A stretch of 6,374 nt of DNA from an uncultured Gammaproteobacteria bacterium. Its GTDB lineage: Bacteria > Pseudomonadota > Gammaproteobacteria > CAIUAS01. Location of the stretch: NCBI GenBank assembly GCA_903897205.1, contig CAIUAS010000191.1:1-6374 (forward strand), written 5' to 3'. Both the position numbers and the translations under genes were made by a program. Shown here in pieces: positions 1 to 6,255 of this stretch. The notes below the pieces were generated by a model. That model did no database searches. It had not been told where the DNA came from and saw only the letters and a program-made list of their open reading frames with translations. Position 1 is the first letter of the stretch, and every line of letters starts with the position of its first letter.

Positions 1-786
1 AATCATCGTTATCTTGAAATCAATTTTCGCTTACCGGAAATATTAACGCAATTAGAACCTATTTTACGTGAACAACTAAAAACACGTCTGCAACGAGGTA
101 AAGTAGATATTACATTACGCTATCAAGCCGCTACTAACGCAGAAAACAAAATTAATATTAATGAAGATTTAGTTAAACAATTAATTAAAGCGCACACTGA
201 AATTGCTAATTTAACACATCAAGCTTCTCCTATTGATTCCGCTGATATTTTGGGCTGGCCCGGTGTATTGCAAATAAAAGAACTTGATGCAATCAACATT
301 CGGCAAGATACCTTAAAATTATTTGAGCAGACGATCGATGACTTAATTGAAATGCGCAAGCGTGAAGGTGCCGCTTTAGCAGTTATTCTCGAAACGAGGC
401 TTAAAACGATGGCGCATGAAATTGCTAATGTTAAACAAAAACTGCCTCAAATTAGTTTGAATCAGCGCGAAAAAATAGTCGCTCGCTTAACTGAAGCCAA
501 AGTTAGTTTTGATCCTGCCCGCCTTGAACAAGAATTAATATTTTACGCACAGAAGATGGACGTCACGGAAGAAATTGATAGACTTAACACACATATTAAT
601 GAAGTACGAAAAACATTAGGGCATGGTCAGGCCATTGGTCGTCGATTAGATTTTCTCATGCAAGAATTAAATCGCGAGGCCAATACCTTGGGCGCTAAGT
701 CAGTGGCAATAGAAACATCTCAAGCCGCCGTAGAACTTAAAATTTTAATAGAACAAATGCGCGAACAAGTGCAAAATATTGAATAG
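1..786 (+). CDS. yicC: YicC family endoribonuclease, 5'-truncated by window edge
   Basis: The frame is open from base 1 to the TAG at 784-786, giving 261 visible residues; E. coli YicC is about 287, so roughly 25-30 N-terminal residues lie outside the window. The visible start (NHRYLEINFRLPE) matches the conserved YicC N-terminal region, and RGKVDITLRY and DILGWPGV follow. The C-terminal DUF1732 block is strongly conserved: RLEQELIFYAQKMDVTEE, then GRRLDFLMQELNREANTLG, ending LKILIEQMREQVQNIE. The ATG at 250 is only an internal Met, because homology continues unbroken upstream of it. Family knowledge: E. coli YicC and B. subtilis YloC are reported endoribonucleases, YicC being linked to small-RNA turnover. 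Acidic and polar residues in the C-terminal block are presumed functional. The gene lies 47 nt upstream of gmk, the usual arrangement. Identification is secure; the RNA targets in this organism cannot be read from sequence. Confidence 0.95.
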   Translation, partial: NHRYLEINFRLPEILTQLEPILREQLKTRLQRGKVDITLRYQAATNAENKININEDLVKQLIKAHTEIANLTHQASPIDSADILGWPGVLQIKELDAINIRQDTLKLFEQTIDDLIEMRKREGAALAVILETRLKTMAHEIANVKQKLPQISLNQREKIVARLTEAKVSFDPARLEQELIFYAQKMDVTEEIDRLNTHINEVRKTLGHGQAIGRRLDFLMQELNREANTLGAKSVAIETSQAAVELKILIEQMREQVQNIE

Positions 787-833
787 AGATTTAGTATCCC
801 TTAGTATTGTAAACTTTAATTAATAGGTTACTC

Positions 834-1454
834 ATGACCAGCACCATTGGCACTTTATATATTATTTCTGCTCCTTCAGGCGGCGGCAAGACAAGTCTAG
901 TTAATGCTTTGCTGGCCAATGTACCTAATATAGAGGTTTCAATTTCTCATACAACTCGCCCGCCGCGCCCTGGTGAAAAAAACCATGTTAATTACCATTT
1001 CGTTGACGAGAGAACCTTTGTTGATCTCGTCACACAAAATGCTTTCCTTGAATATGCTAAAGTCTTTGGCAATTACTATGGAACGTCTCGCCAATGGGTC
1101 ACCGACAAATTAGCGGCAGGAATTGATATTATTCTTGAGATTGATTGGCAAGGCACTCAACAAATTCGGCAATTATTGCCTGATAGCACTACCATCTTTT
1201 TGCTACCGCCTTCTTGGCAAACGATTCAGGCACGCCTAGGCGAACGAGCCCAAGATAATGCCGAAGTCATTGCTCGGCGCATGGCTGCCGCTCGCACAGA
1301 ACTCTCTCATTATCATGAGTATGATTATCTAGTGGTTAATGATGATTTCACAACGGCCTTGGCAGATTTGAAGGCTATTATCGAAGCTCGCCGCCTACGC
1401 AACCTACCACAACAACAGAAATATGCTGATTTGCTAGCAAAATTGTTGGCCTAA
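834..1454 (+). CDS. gmk: Guanylate kinase
   Basis: This 206-residue protein has the length of bacterial guanylate kinases, which phosphorylate GMP to GDP with ATP in the cytoplasm and feed GTP, dGTP and pppGpp synthesis. The P-loop is SAPSGGGKTSL (about residues 12-22, catalytic Lys19). The GMP-binding region follows: SHTTRPPRPGE (38-48) with Arg42 and Arg45, then Y54 in NYHFV, then FLEYAKVFGNYYGTS (71-85) with Glu73 and Tyr82. The Walker-B-like segment is ILEIDWQG (100-107). The lid carries RLGERAQDNAEVIARRM, with the Arg residues that normally contact ATP phosphates. The ATG at 834 has a weak upstream AGGT (825-828) and gives an N-terminus of normal length. No promoter could be defended in the 47-nt gap after yicC, so readthrough from yicC is likely. 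Nothing in the protein looks unusual. Confidence 0.97.
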   Translation: MTSTIGTLYIISAPSGGGKTSLVNALLANVPNIEVSISHTTRPPRPGEKNHVNYHFVDERTFVDLVTQNAFLEYAKVFGNYYGTSRQWVTDKLAAGIDIILEIDWQGTQQIRQLLPDSTTIFLLPPSWQTIQARLGERAQDNAEVIARRMAAARTELSHYHEYDYLVVNDDFTTALADLKAIIEARRLRNLPQQQKYADLLAKLLA

Positions 1455-1504
1455 CGCCAGATACCAGGTAGTATTTCTATTTTACCTGTGACCCGGAGAA
1501 AATC

Positions 1505-1738
1505 ATGGCACGTATTACTGTTGAAGATTGCTTAGATCATGTCGACAATCGCTTTGAACTTGTGTTATTGGCTGCTAAACGTGCACGCCAAATAGCTAGA
1601 GGTAGTGTACATTCACTCGTTCCTGAAGAAAACGATAAACCCACGGTGGTAGCTTTACGTGAGTTTGCAGCTGGATATGTTAATGTTCCAGAAAACACCA
1701 TCGCCCCTGCAACCGAAGATGACGAAAGCAGTATTTAA
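1505..1738 (+). CDS. rpoZ: DNA-directed RNA polymerase subunit omega
   Basis: A 77-residue omega subunit, which assists assembly of beta' into RNA polymerase and in E. coli forms part of a (p)ppGpp-binding site at the beta'-omega interface. The start MARITVEDCLDHVDNRFELV and the core AAKRARQ (residues 23-29) are characteristic. VPEENDKPTVVALRE (39-53) is the second conserved block. The C-terminus is shorter than in E. coli (91 residues) and ends in an acidic tail (EDDESSI); this tail is variable across the family. A good ribosome-binding site, GGAG at 1495-1498, precedes the ATG. It sits 50 nt after gmk and 18 nt before spoT, the standard gmk-rpoZ-spoT order, which puts a ppGpp-responsive polymerase subunit beside the enzyme that controls ppGpp. 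Confidence 0.97.
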   Translation: MARITVEDCLDHVDNRFELVLLAAKRARQIARGSVHSLVPEENDKPTVVALREFAAGYVNVPENTIAPATEDDESSI

Positions 1739-1744
1739 TACTTC

Positions 1745-1750
1745 AGGAGG
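1745..1750 (+). promoter_or_regulatory. Consensus Shine-Dalgarno for the GTG start of spoT
   Basis: AGGAGG lies 6 nt before GTG 1757. It fixes the non-ATG start of spoT, and the translated N-terminus (MAFFSELRRELEHYLSEEAI) lines up with the first residues of E. coli SpoT with no extension needed. A perfect ribosome-binding site paired with a GTG start is a common balance in translation level. Confidence 0.8.
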
Positions 1751-1756
1751 GCTTGC

Positions 1757-3895
1757 GTGGCATTTTTTAGTGAGTTACGACGTGAACTCGAACACTATCT
1801 CAGCGAGGAAGCGATTGATCAAATCAATAAGGCTTACTTATTTGCTGCACAAGCCCATCAAGGCCAAAAACGCCATAGTGGCGATCCTTATATCGTTCAC
1901 CCCCTAGCTGTTGCTCATACTTTGGCGGAAATGCGCATGGATGAGCAAACTATCATAGCGGCTATTTTACATGATGTCATTGAAGATACGGCCACTGATA
2001 AAACGGTCTTAGCCATGAAATTCGGCAGCGATGTTGCTGAACTGGTTGATGGTGTCAGCAAATTGGTTCAAATCCAATTTAAAGATCGCTTGGAAGCGCA
2101 AGCAGAAAACTTTCGGAAAATGCTACTGGCAATGGCGAAAGATATTCGGGTCATTATTATTAAATTAGCTGATCGCTTGCATAATATGCGCACCCTGGAT
2201 GCACTGCCTCCTGAAAAGCGCCAACGCATTGCCAAAGAAACTTTAGAAATTTATGCGCCCATTGCTAATCGGCTTGGCATGCATTCCTTTCGTGTTGAAT
2301 TTGAGGATTTAGCCTTTGCTGCTTTGCATCCTTATCGTCACCGTGTTTTACAAAATGCCGTCCAAAAAGCCAAACGCAAGCGTAAAAAAACAATTAGCAA
2401 TCTTGAAACAACCATTAAGGAACATCTCGAAAAAACAAAGTTGCCGCCTAGTTTAGTTTGGGGAAAACAAAAACATCTTTATAGTATTTATAAAGAAATG
2501 CGGGAAAAACACCTTTCTTTTGCTGAATTGATGGATATTTATACGTTTTGCATCATTGTTGACAGTATAGATACGAGCTATCGCGCCTTAGGTGCCGCTC
2601 ATAGTCTTTATAAACCATTACCAGAACGTTTTCGCGATCATATTGCCTTACCTAAAGCAAATGGCTATCAGGCCTTACATACCACCTTATTTGGCCCCCA
2701 AGGTATCCCCATTGAGATTCAAATTCGTACTGTTGAGATGGATAATCGCGCTGATAGTGGTATCGCAAGTCATTGGTTAACACAATCTGGGGCCCAAGCG
2801 CTAGATGCATCAACTCATGTACGCGCTAATGAGTGGTTGAAACGCTTATTAGACATCCAACAAAACACCGGCAATCCGCTTGAATTTATTGAAAATATTA
2901 AGTCTGATTTATTTCCTGAAGAAGTTTATGTATTTACTCCTAATGGCGATATCATGGAATTACCCAGGGGCTCGACCTCTGTTGATTTTGCTTATGCAGT
3001 TCACTCTGATATTGGCAATAGCTGTGTAGCGGCAAGAATTGATAGACGTCTGGCGCCGTTAAGTACTCAACTTGCAAATGGACAGACGATTGAAATTATT
3101 ACCTCAGATGGCGCTCAACCCAATCCAGCCTGGCTTAACTTTGTGGTCACAGGTAAAGCACATAGTAATATTCATCATTTCTTAAAAGCGCAGCGAAAAG
3201 CGGAAGCGATTACATTTGGCAGACGCTTATTAGATAATGCTTTAAATCACTTAGGTACTGTTTGGAAAAAATTACCCGTACGTAATATTCCCGCTGTATT
3301 ACAACACCACCATTATAAAACTGAAGAAGATTTATTTGAGACAATAGGTTTAGGGCACCATACCCCCATGCTGATTGCAGAAGAATTATTACAAAGGAGC
3401 CAGCCCACAGGCGCATCCAGCATTGAACCTAAACTGACCAATCAGCCTAAACAAAAACCACTCGCCATTAAGGGTACCGAAGGAAAGATATTACATTTTG
3501 CTGAATGCTGCCATCCTATTCCTGGCGATCCTATTTTAGGTATTATTCATAGCGGCCAAGGCGTTAGCATTCACGCCGAGCATTGCAAACAAATTGTTAA
3601 AACACATCATCGCCCTGAACAACTTGTTCCTGTTTATTGGGACGAAAGTATCAAAGGTGATTTTAAAGCAGAAATCCGTTTGGAAGCTAAAAATCAACCC
3701 GGTGTTTTGGCACAGTTAGCTAGCGCTATTGCGCATACAAAAGCCAATATCGATAATATTGCGATTACCGACAGAGATGGCAATTATTCTAATGTTATTA
3801 TGACGCTTTCAGTGCAAAATCGCGTGCATTTAGCACAAGTAATTAAACGGTTACGCAATGTTAAAGCGGTGATGCGCTTAGCACGAAGCAAATAA
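1757..3895 (+). CDS. spoT: SpoT-type (p)ppGpp hydrolase; synthetase domain with altered ATP-site residues
   Basis: A 712-residue RelA/SpoT protein, close in length to E. coli SpoT (about 700). Domain order: HD hydrolase (about 20-190), synthetase (about 230-345), TGS (about 388-450), helical linker, Cys-containing RIS/zinc-finger-like module with CC at 584-585, and ACT domain (about 636-712). The hydrolase site is complete: Arg39, His48, the HDxxED residues His72, Asp73, Glu76 and Asp77, and Asp139 and Asn143 in KLADRLHNMRT. The synthetase keeps catalytic Asp260, Lys300, Tyr304, His308 and Glu320. However, the conserved Arg of GRxKH is Lys237 and the conserved Arg five residues after the catalytic Asp is Cys265. 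The end of the domain is also unusual (ADSGIASHWLTQ where AExGVAAHWAYK is typical). I infer a hydrolase-dominant enzyme with weak or absent synthesis. It lies 18 nt after rpoZ and is followed by a GC-rich hairpin. That it is SpoT rather than RelA is supported by the intact HD site, the rpoZ linkage and the close match to E. coli SpoT. Confidence 0.97.
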   Translation: MAFFSELRRELEHYLSEEAIDQINKAYLFAAQAHQGQKRHSGDPYIVHPLAVAHTLAEMRMDEQTIIAAILHDVIEDTATDKTVLAMKFGSDVAELVDGVSKLVQIQFKDRLEAQAENFRKMLLAMAKDIRVIIIKLADRLHNMRTLDALPPEKRQRIAKETLEIYAPIANRLGMHSFRVEFEDLAFAALHPYRHRVLQNAVQKAKRKRKKTISNLETTIKEHLEKTKLPPSLVWGKQKHLYSIYKEMREKHLSFAELMDIYTFCIIVDSIDTSYRALGAAHSLYKPLPERFRDHIALPKANGYQALHTTLFGPQGIPIEIQIRTVEMDNRADSGIASHWLTQSGAQALDASTHVRANEWLKRLLDIQQNTGNPLEFIENIKSDLFPEEVYVFTPNGDIMELPRGSTSVDFAYAVHSDIGNSCVAARIDRRLAPLSTQLANGQTIEIITSDGAQPNPAWLNFVVTGKAHSNIHHFLKAQRKAEAITFGRRLLDNALNHLGTVWKKLPVRNIPAVLQHHHYKTEEDLFETIGLGHHTPMLIAEELLQRSQPTGASSIEPKLTNQPKQKPLAIKGTEGKILHFAECCHPIPGDPILGIIHSGQGVSIHAEHCKQIVKTHHRPEQLVPVYWDESIKGDFKAEIRLEAKNQPGVLAQLASAIAHTKANIDNIAITDRDGNYSNVIMTLSVQNRVHLAQVIKRLRNVKAVMRLARSK

Positions 3896-3901
3896 AATAC
3901 C

Positions 3902-3917
3902 CCGCAGCAAGCTGCGG
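3902..3917 (+). terminator. GC-rich hairpin after spoT, weak or bidirectional terminator candidate
   Basis: CCGCAG-CAAG-CTGCGG forms a perfect 6-bp GC-rich stem with a tetraloop, starting 6 nt after the spoT stop codon. On the + strand it is followed by a mixed sequence (AGCATTAGTT), not a U-run, so it is a poor intrinsic terminator in that direction. On the - strand the bases after the stem read TATTTTATTT, a better U-tract, but no convergent gene exists. It may act as a partial terminator or as a 3'-end stabiliser of the spoT message. Confidence 0.45.
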
Positions 3918-3971
3918 AGCATTAGTTATAAAATACTGGACTTTATATAGATAATAAAAGGAGAATTTTTT

Positions 3972-4361
3972 ATGAGTAAAAAACAAATTATTAAAACTCA
4001 CAACGCACCCCAAGCAATTGGAACTTATTCGCAAGCAATTTTAACAGGCAATACAGTTTATTTGTCAGGACAAATCCCCCTTGATCCACATACGATGGAA
4101 TTAAGAACAAGCAGTATTGAAGCACAAGCCAATCAGGTTTTTGAAAACTTGGCTGCTGTTGCTGAGGCCGCTGGCGGCCATTTAGATCATATTGTTAAAT
4201 TAACTATTTTTTTAACCGATTTAATTCACTTTCCTGTGGTTAATACCACTATGGCAAAATTTTTTCATGCACCTTATCCTGCACGCAGCACTATTGGCGT
4301 CACCGCATTGCCTAAAGGCGCGGCGATAGAAGTAGAAGCTATTATGGTATTGCCTAGTTAA
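3972..4361 (+). CDS. ridA: RidA family 2-iminobutanoate/2-iminopropanoate deaminase
   Basis: A 129-residue protein of the YjgF/YER057c/UK114 family, at the usual length. RidA hydrolyses reactive enamine/imine intermediates released by PLP enzymes such as threonine dehydratase, protecting other PLP enzymes in the cytoplasm; it acts as a trimer. Signature segments are APQAIGTYSQAI (12-23, with Tyr19), SGQIPLDP (32-39), and PARSTIGV containing Arg105. Arg105 and Glu120 (AAIEVEAI) are the substrate carboxylate-binding Arg and the catalytic Glu, at the same numbers as in Salmonella RidA, which supports true RidA activity over a divergent Rid subgroup. The ATG follows a strong AGGAGA (3959-3964). 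It is separated from spoT by 76 nt containing a hairpin and is followed after 18 nt by the lipoprotein gene. Older annotations call such genes 'translation inhibitor' or 'endoribonuclease L-PSP'. Placement beside spoT is also known in Pseudomonas. Confidence 0.95.
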   Translation: MSKKQIIKTHNAPQAIGTYSQAILTGNTVYLSGQIPLDPHTMELRTSSIEAQANQVFENLAAVAEAAGGHLDHIVKLTIFLTDLIHFPVVNTTMAKFFHAPYPARSTIGVTALPKGAAIEVEAIMVLPS

Positions 4362-4379
4362 ATTAAATCAAGGAACTAC

Positions 4380-5684
4380 ATGTACACATTATTGCGCTAT
4401 TTGATCTTATTTAGCGTTTGTTTATTGCTGACAGGTTGCGTTACTGGCGCACACATCGCAAGAACCAAACAAACGCCATCGCTTACCACTCCTATCGAAC
4501 CGCTTATACCGTTCAGTAATTCTATTCAACAAGTAAAAAAAGTGGCTCTATTATTGCCATTACAAGGCACGCTTGGTAATGCAGGTCAGGCAGTGCGAGA
4601 TGGTTTTATAACAGCTTACAACAGTGATAATAGTGCAAACAAACCTAAGCTTATGGTTATTGACGCGAGTAGCGGATCTATTCAGGATGCTTATAATAAA
4701 GCCATTCAAGCAGATGCGGATATCGTTGTTGGCCCCTTGCTAAAAAATAATGTACAAACATTAATACAAGCCGATCTTATTTCAGTGCCGACTCTAACGC
4801 TTAATTATTTAGATAATAATACACAAACACCCAGCAAATTATATCAATTTGGTTTATCGCCATTAGATGAAGCACGCCAAGCAACCGCACTTGCACGGCA
4901 AAACGGTGGCCAAAATGCGGTAATAATTGCCCCACATGATAACTGGGGCCAGATGCTTGCCCACGCTTATCAAGATGAATGGCAAGCTTTGGGCGGTAAT
5001 ATCGTTAATAAATTATATTTTAGCAATGCGAGTGGTGAGCTTAACCAACAAATACGCACGCTTGTGAATGTCAATAAACAAAAATTTGATGTTATTTTGC
5101 TGGCCGCCTCTCCGCAAATGGCACGACAAATTAAGCCTTTATTAAAATTTTATAATGCAGGCTCTGTTCCTGTTTATGCAACTTCATTAATTTATACAGG
5201 AACGCCGCAACCTGCTTTTGATAATGATTTAAATGGTATTACCTTTTGCGATACGCCTTGGACACTAACCAATGACAGCGTTACCAATAAATTACGCCAA
5301 CAAATTTCTTTATTTTGGGCAGCTAATTTTAAGCAAAATGCTCGTTTATATGCACTAGGAATTGATGCTTATCACTTAATAAAAAATTTACCACAATTAA
5401 CCAATCAACAAACTATTTCAGGCGCTACGGGTAATTTATTTTTAAACAATCAACATCGAATCGTGCGTCAATTAACTTGTGCGAAATTTAATAATGGCAT
5501 TCCCCGTTTATTAAATACCGATTCTGTTGATAATACAGATACGGATAATACAGCCAATATAGATACCAGCAACGATTTGTCTAGCAAAGACACTAATAGT
5601 GATAGTGAAGCTACCGCGATTCAGCCCAACAATAATACTGATTCTACAGCGGACACCATAAATAATGATGACGACGCTCAATAA
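4380..5684 (+). CDS. LpoA/YraM-like penicillin-binding protein activator lipoprotein, short form
   Basis: A 434-residue predicted lipoprotein. The N-terminus has a basic/hydrophobic signal (Arg6, then LILFSVCLLL) and lipobox LTGC with lipidated Cys20; Val at +2 favours the outer membrane. From about residue 52 a periplasmic-binding-protein type I fold begins (KKVALLLPLQGTLGNAGQAV), followed by the LpoA hallmark ADIVVGPLLKNNVQTL and later by FGLSPLDEARQA, EWQALGGNIV, YALGIDAYHL and ATGNLFLNNQHRIVRQL. These match the C-terminal domain of E. coli LpoA (YraM), which activates the peptidoglycan synthase PBP1A. E. coli LpoA is near 680 residues and carries a large N-terminal helical TPR-like domain that is missing here: only about 30 residues separate the lipidated Cys from the domain. 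Residues 379-434 are a low-complexity Asn/Asp/Thr/Ser tail. AAGGA at 4370-4374 supports the ATG. yraN follows directly, as in E. coli. The family is clear; the PBP partner and whether it still activates one are inferred. Confidence 0.88.
   Translation: MYTLLRYLILFSVCLLLTGCVTGAHIARTKQTPSLTTPIEPLIPFSNSIQQVKKVALLLPLQGTLGNAGQAVRDGFITAYNSDNSANKPKLMVIDASSGSIQDAYNKAIQADADIVVGPLLKNNVQTLIQADLISVPTLTLNYLDNNTQTPSKLYQFGLSPLDEARQATALARQNGGQNAVIIAPHDNWGQMLAHAYQDEWQALGGNIVNKLYFSNASGELNQQIRTLVNVNKQKFDVILLAASPQMARQIKPLLKFYNAGSVPVYATSLIYTGTPQPAFDNDLNGITFCDTPWTLTNDSVTNKLRQQISLFWAANFKQNARLYALGIDAYHLIKNLPQLTNQQTISGATGNLFLNNQHRIVRQLTCAKFNNGIPRLLNTDSVDNTDTDNTANIDTSNDLSSKDTNSDSEATAIQPNNNTDSTADTINNDDDAQ
5529..5553 (+). 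repeat. Short in-frame tandem repeat in the lpoA-like tail
   Basis: The 10-mer GATAATACAG occurs at 5529-5538 and 5544-5553, a 15-nt (five-codon) period encoding DNTDT then DNTAN. It marks the start of the low-complexity tail and suggests that the tail grew in part by slippage or small duplications. Only about two units are recognisable. Confidence 0.5.
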
Positions 5685-5688
5685 TCTG

Positions 5689-6063
5689 ATGAGTAAAGTT
5701 AACACGCAACAAATAGGGCAAGTAGCAGAAAATATTGCTTGTTCCTATTTAATAAAACAAGGATTAAAATTAGTCAGTCGCAATTTTCAATGTCGCCTAG
5801 GTGAAATTGATTTAATTATGCAAGACAAAGAGCATTTAGTTTTTGTTGAAGTTCGTTTTAGACGTAATCAACATTTTGGCACAAGTAGCGAAACCGTTAC
5901 TCTCCATAAACAAAGTAAATTATTGCGAACAGCCAGTTTTTATCTGCAACAGAAGCATTTAACTGATAAAATCCCTTGTCGTTTTGATGTGATTGCTATT
6001 GCAGATACTGCCACGCAATCTAATATCAATTGGATAAAAAATGCTTTTTCCACTTTTTCATAA
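5689..6063 (+). CDS. yraN: YraN family (UPF0102) predicted PD-(D/E)XK-like protein
   Basis: From ATG 5689 the protein is 124 residues, starting MSKVNTQQIGQVAENIACSYL; from an in-frame ATG at 5665 it would be 132 residues and overlap the lipoprotein gene by 20 nt. Neither start has a convincing ribosome-binding site, so translation is probably coupled to the upstream gene. I prefer 5689 because the conserved region begins soon after it, but E. coli YraN (131 residues) has an N-terminal extension, so 5665 remains possible. Numbering from 5665, the family signature is GQVAENIA (Glu22), CRLGEIDLIM (Glu47, Asp49) and VFVEVRFRR (Glu62, Arg64), the E...D...ExR/K layout of a restriction-endonuclease-like fold. 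The C-terminus CRFDVIAI...WIKNAFS is typical. Members are often annotated as putative endonucleases, but cellular function is not established. Position directly after lpoA is conserved with E. coli yraM-yraN; the usual next gene there, diaA, is absent here. Confidence 0.92.
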   Translation: MSKVNTQQIGQVAENIACSYLIKQGLKLVSRNFQCRLGEIDLIMQDKEHLVFVEVRFRRNQHFGTSSETVTLHKQSKLLRTASFYLQQKHLTDKIPCRFDVIAIADTATQSNINWIKNAFSTFS

Positions 6064-6147
6064 GGTAAATGGCATCTCAGGAAACAACTCAAGGCTACTG
6101 GTGAGCGAGCAAAAGACGACCACTTGAAAAGAAGTCTAATAGAGTAG
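6064..6147. other. Non-coding gap after yraN, no assigned function
   Basis: This 84-nt stretch between the yraN stop and the predicted trxA promoter holds no ORF worth calling and no clear intrinsic terminator (no GC stem followed by a T-run). A weak imperfect pairing exists (CAAG and TGGT at 6090-6102 against ACCACTTG at 6119-6126), which is not enough to call an RNA. I recognise no tRNA, RNase P, tmRNA or 6S RNA signature. Confidence 0.5.
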
Positions 6148-6176
6148 TTGACTAATACTTCACTTAAAACTATATT
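6148..6176 (+). promoter_or_regulatory. Sigma70 promoter candidate for trxA
   Basis: TTGACT (6148-6153, 5/6 match to the -35 consensus) and TATATT (6171-6176, 5/6 match to the -10) are separated by the optimal 17 nt. Transcription would start near 6183, giving a leader of about 94 nt before the trxA ATG. It is the best promoter match I found in the window and lies in the only substantial intergenic region. It implies that trxA is transcribed independently of the yraN operon. Confidence 0.6.
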
Positions 6177-6187
6177 TAGTCTTATAA

Positions 6188-6255
6188 ACTTCGTTCGGAT
6201 AAACCTATCTTTTAACATTAAAGCCTTATGTTAAAATTCCCCGACTTTGAGAAGT
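6188..6255 (+). promoter_or_regulatory. Potential structured 5' leader of trxA
   Basis: Three nested pairings can form in the predicted leader. The outer one is ACTTC (6188-6192) with GAAGT (6251-6255). The middle one is TCGG (6195-6198) with CCGA (6241-6244). The inner one is a perfect 9-bp stem, TTTTAACAT (6210-6218) with ATGTTAAAA (6228-6236), and a 9-nt loop. The fold ends just before the AAAGAGG ribosome-binding site (6261-6267), leaving it unpaired in this form. It matches no riboswitch or leader family that I recognise. The inner palindrome could instead be a DNA operator downstream of the promoter. Confidence 0.4.

Noticed and set aside
1465..1488. CAGGTA/TACCTG inverted repeat between gmk and rpoZ
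   Set aside because: A 6-bp stem with a 12-nt loop and no T-run; likely chance in a 50-nt operon gap.
1659..1907. 82-codon + strand ORF across the rpoZ/spoT junction
   Set aside because: It runs out of frame through the end of rpoZ and the start of spoT, both secure by homology; its product resembles nothing and has no ribosome-binding site.
2592..2780. 62-codon ORF inside spoT
   Set aside because: Out-of-frame shadow of the synthetase-domain coding sequence.
3210..3416. 68-codon minus-strand ORF opposite spoT
   Set aside because: Antisense to conserved SpoT coding sequence, with no recognisable product.
3921..3950. TATAAAAT and TATATA as -10 boxes for ridA
   Set aside because: No acceptable -35 lies 16-18 nt upstream of either; in AT-rich sequence such matches are expected by chance.
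5511..5705. 64-codon minus-strand ORF opposite the lpoA-like tail
   Set aside because: Its Ile/Val-rich hydrophobic product is what antisense reading of the Asn/Asp/Thr codons gives; no independent support.
6069..6104. 11-codon ORF (MASQETTQGYW) after yraN
   Set aside because: Too short, ribosome-binding site too close, and no sign of a leader-peptide attenuator (no terminator or codon run).
5940..6218. 92-codon minus-strand ORF opposite the end of yraN and the gap
   Set aside because: Two-thirds of its extent lies in or next to yraN, the product has no recognisable motif, and it would run against a good + strand promoter; I could not defend it as a gene.
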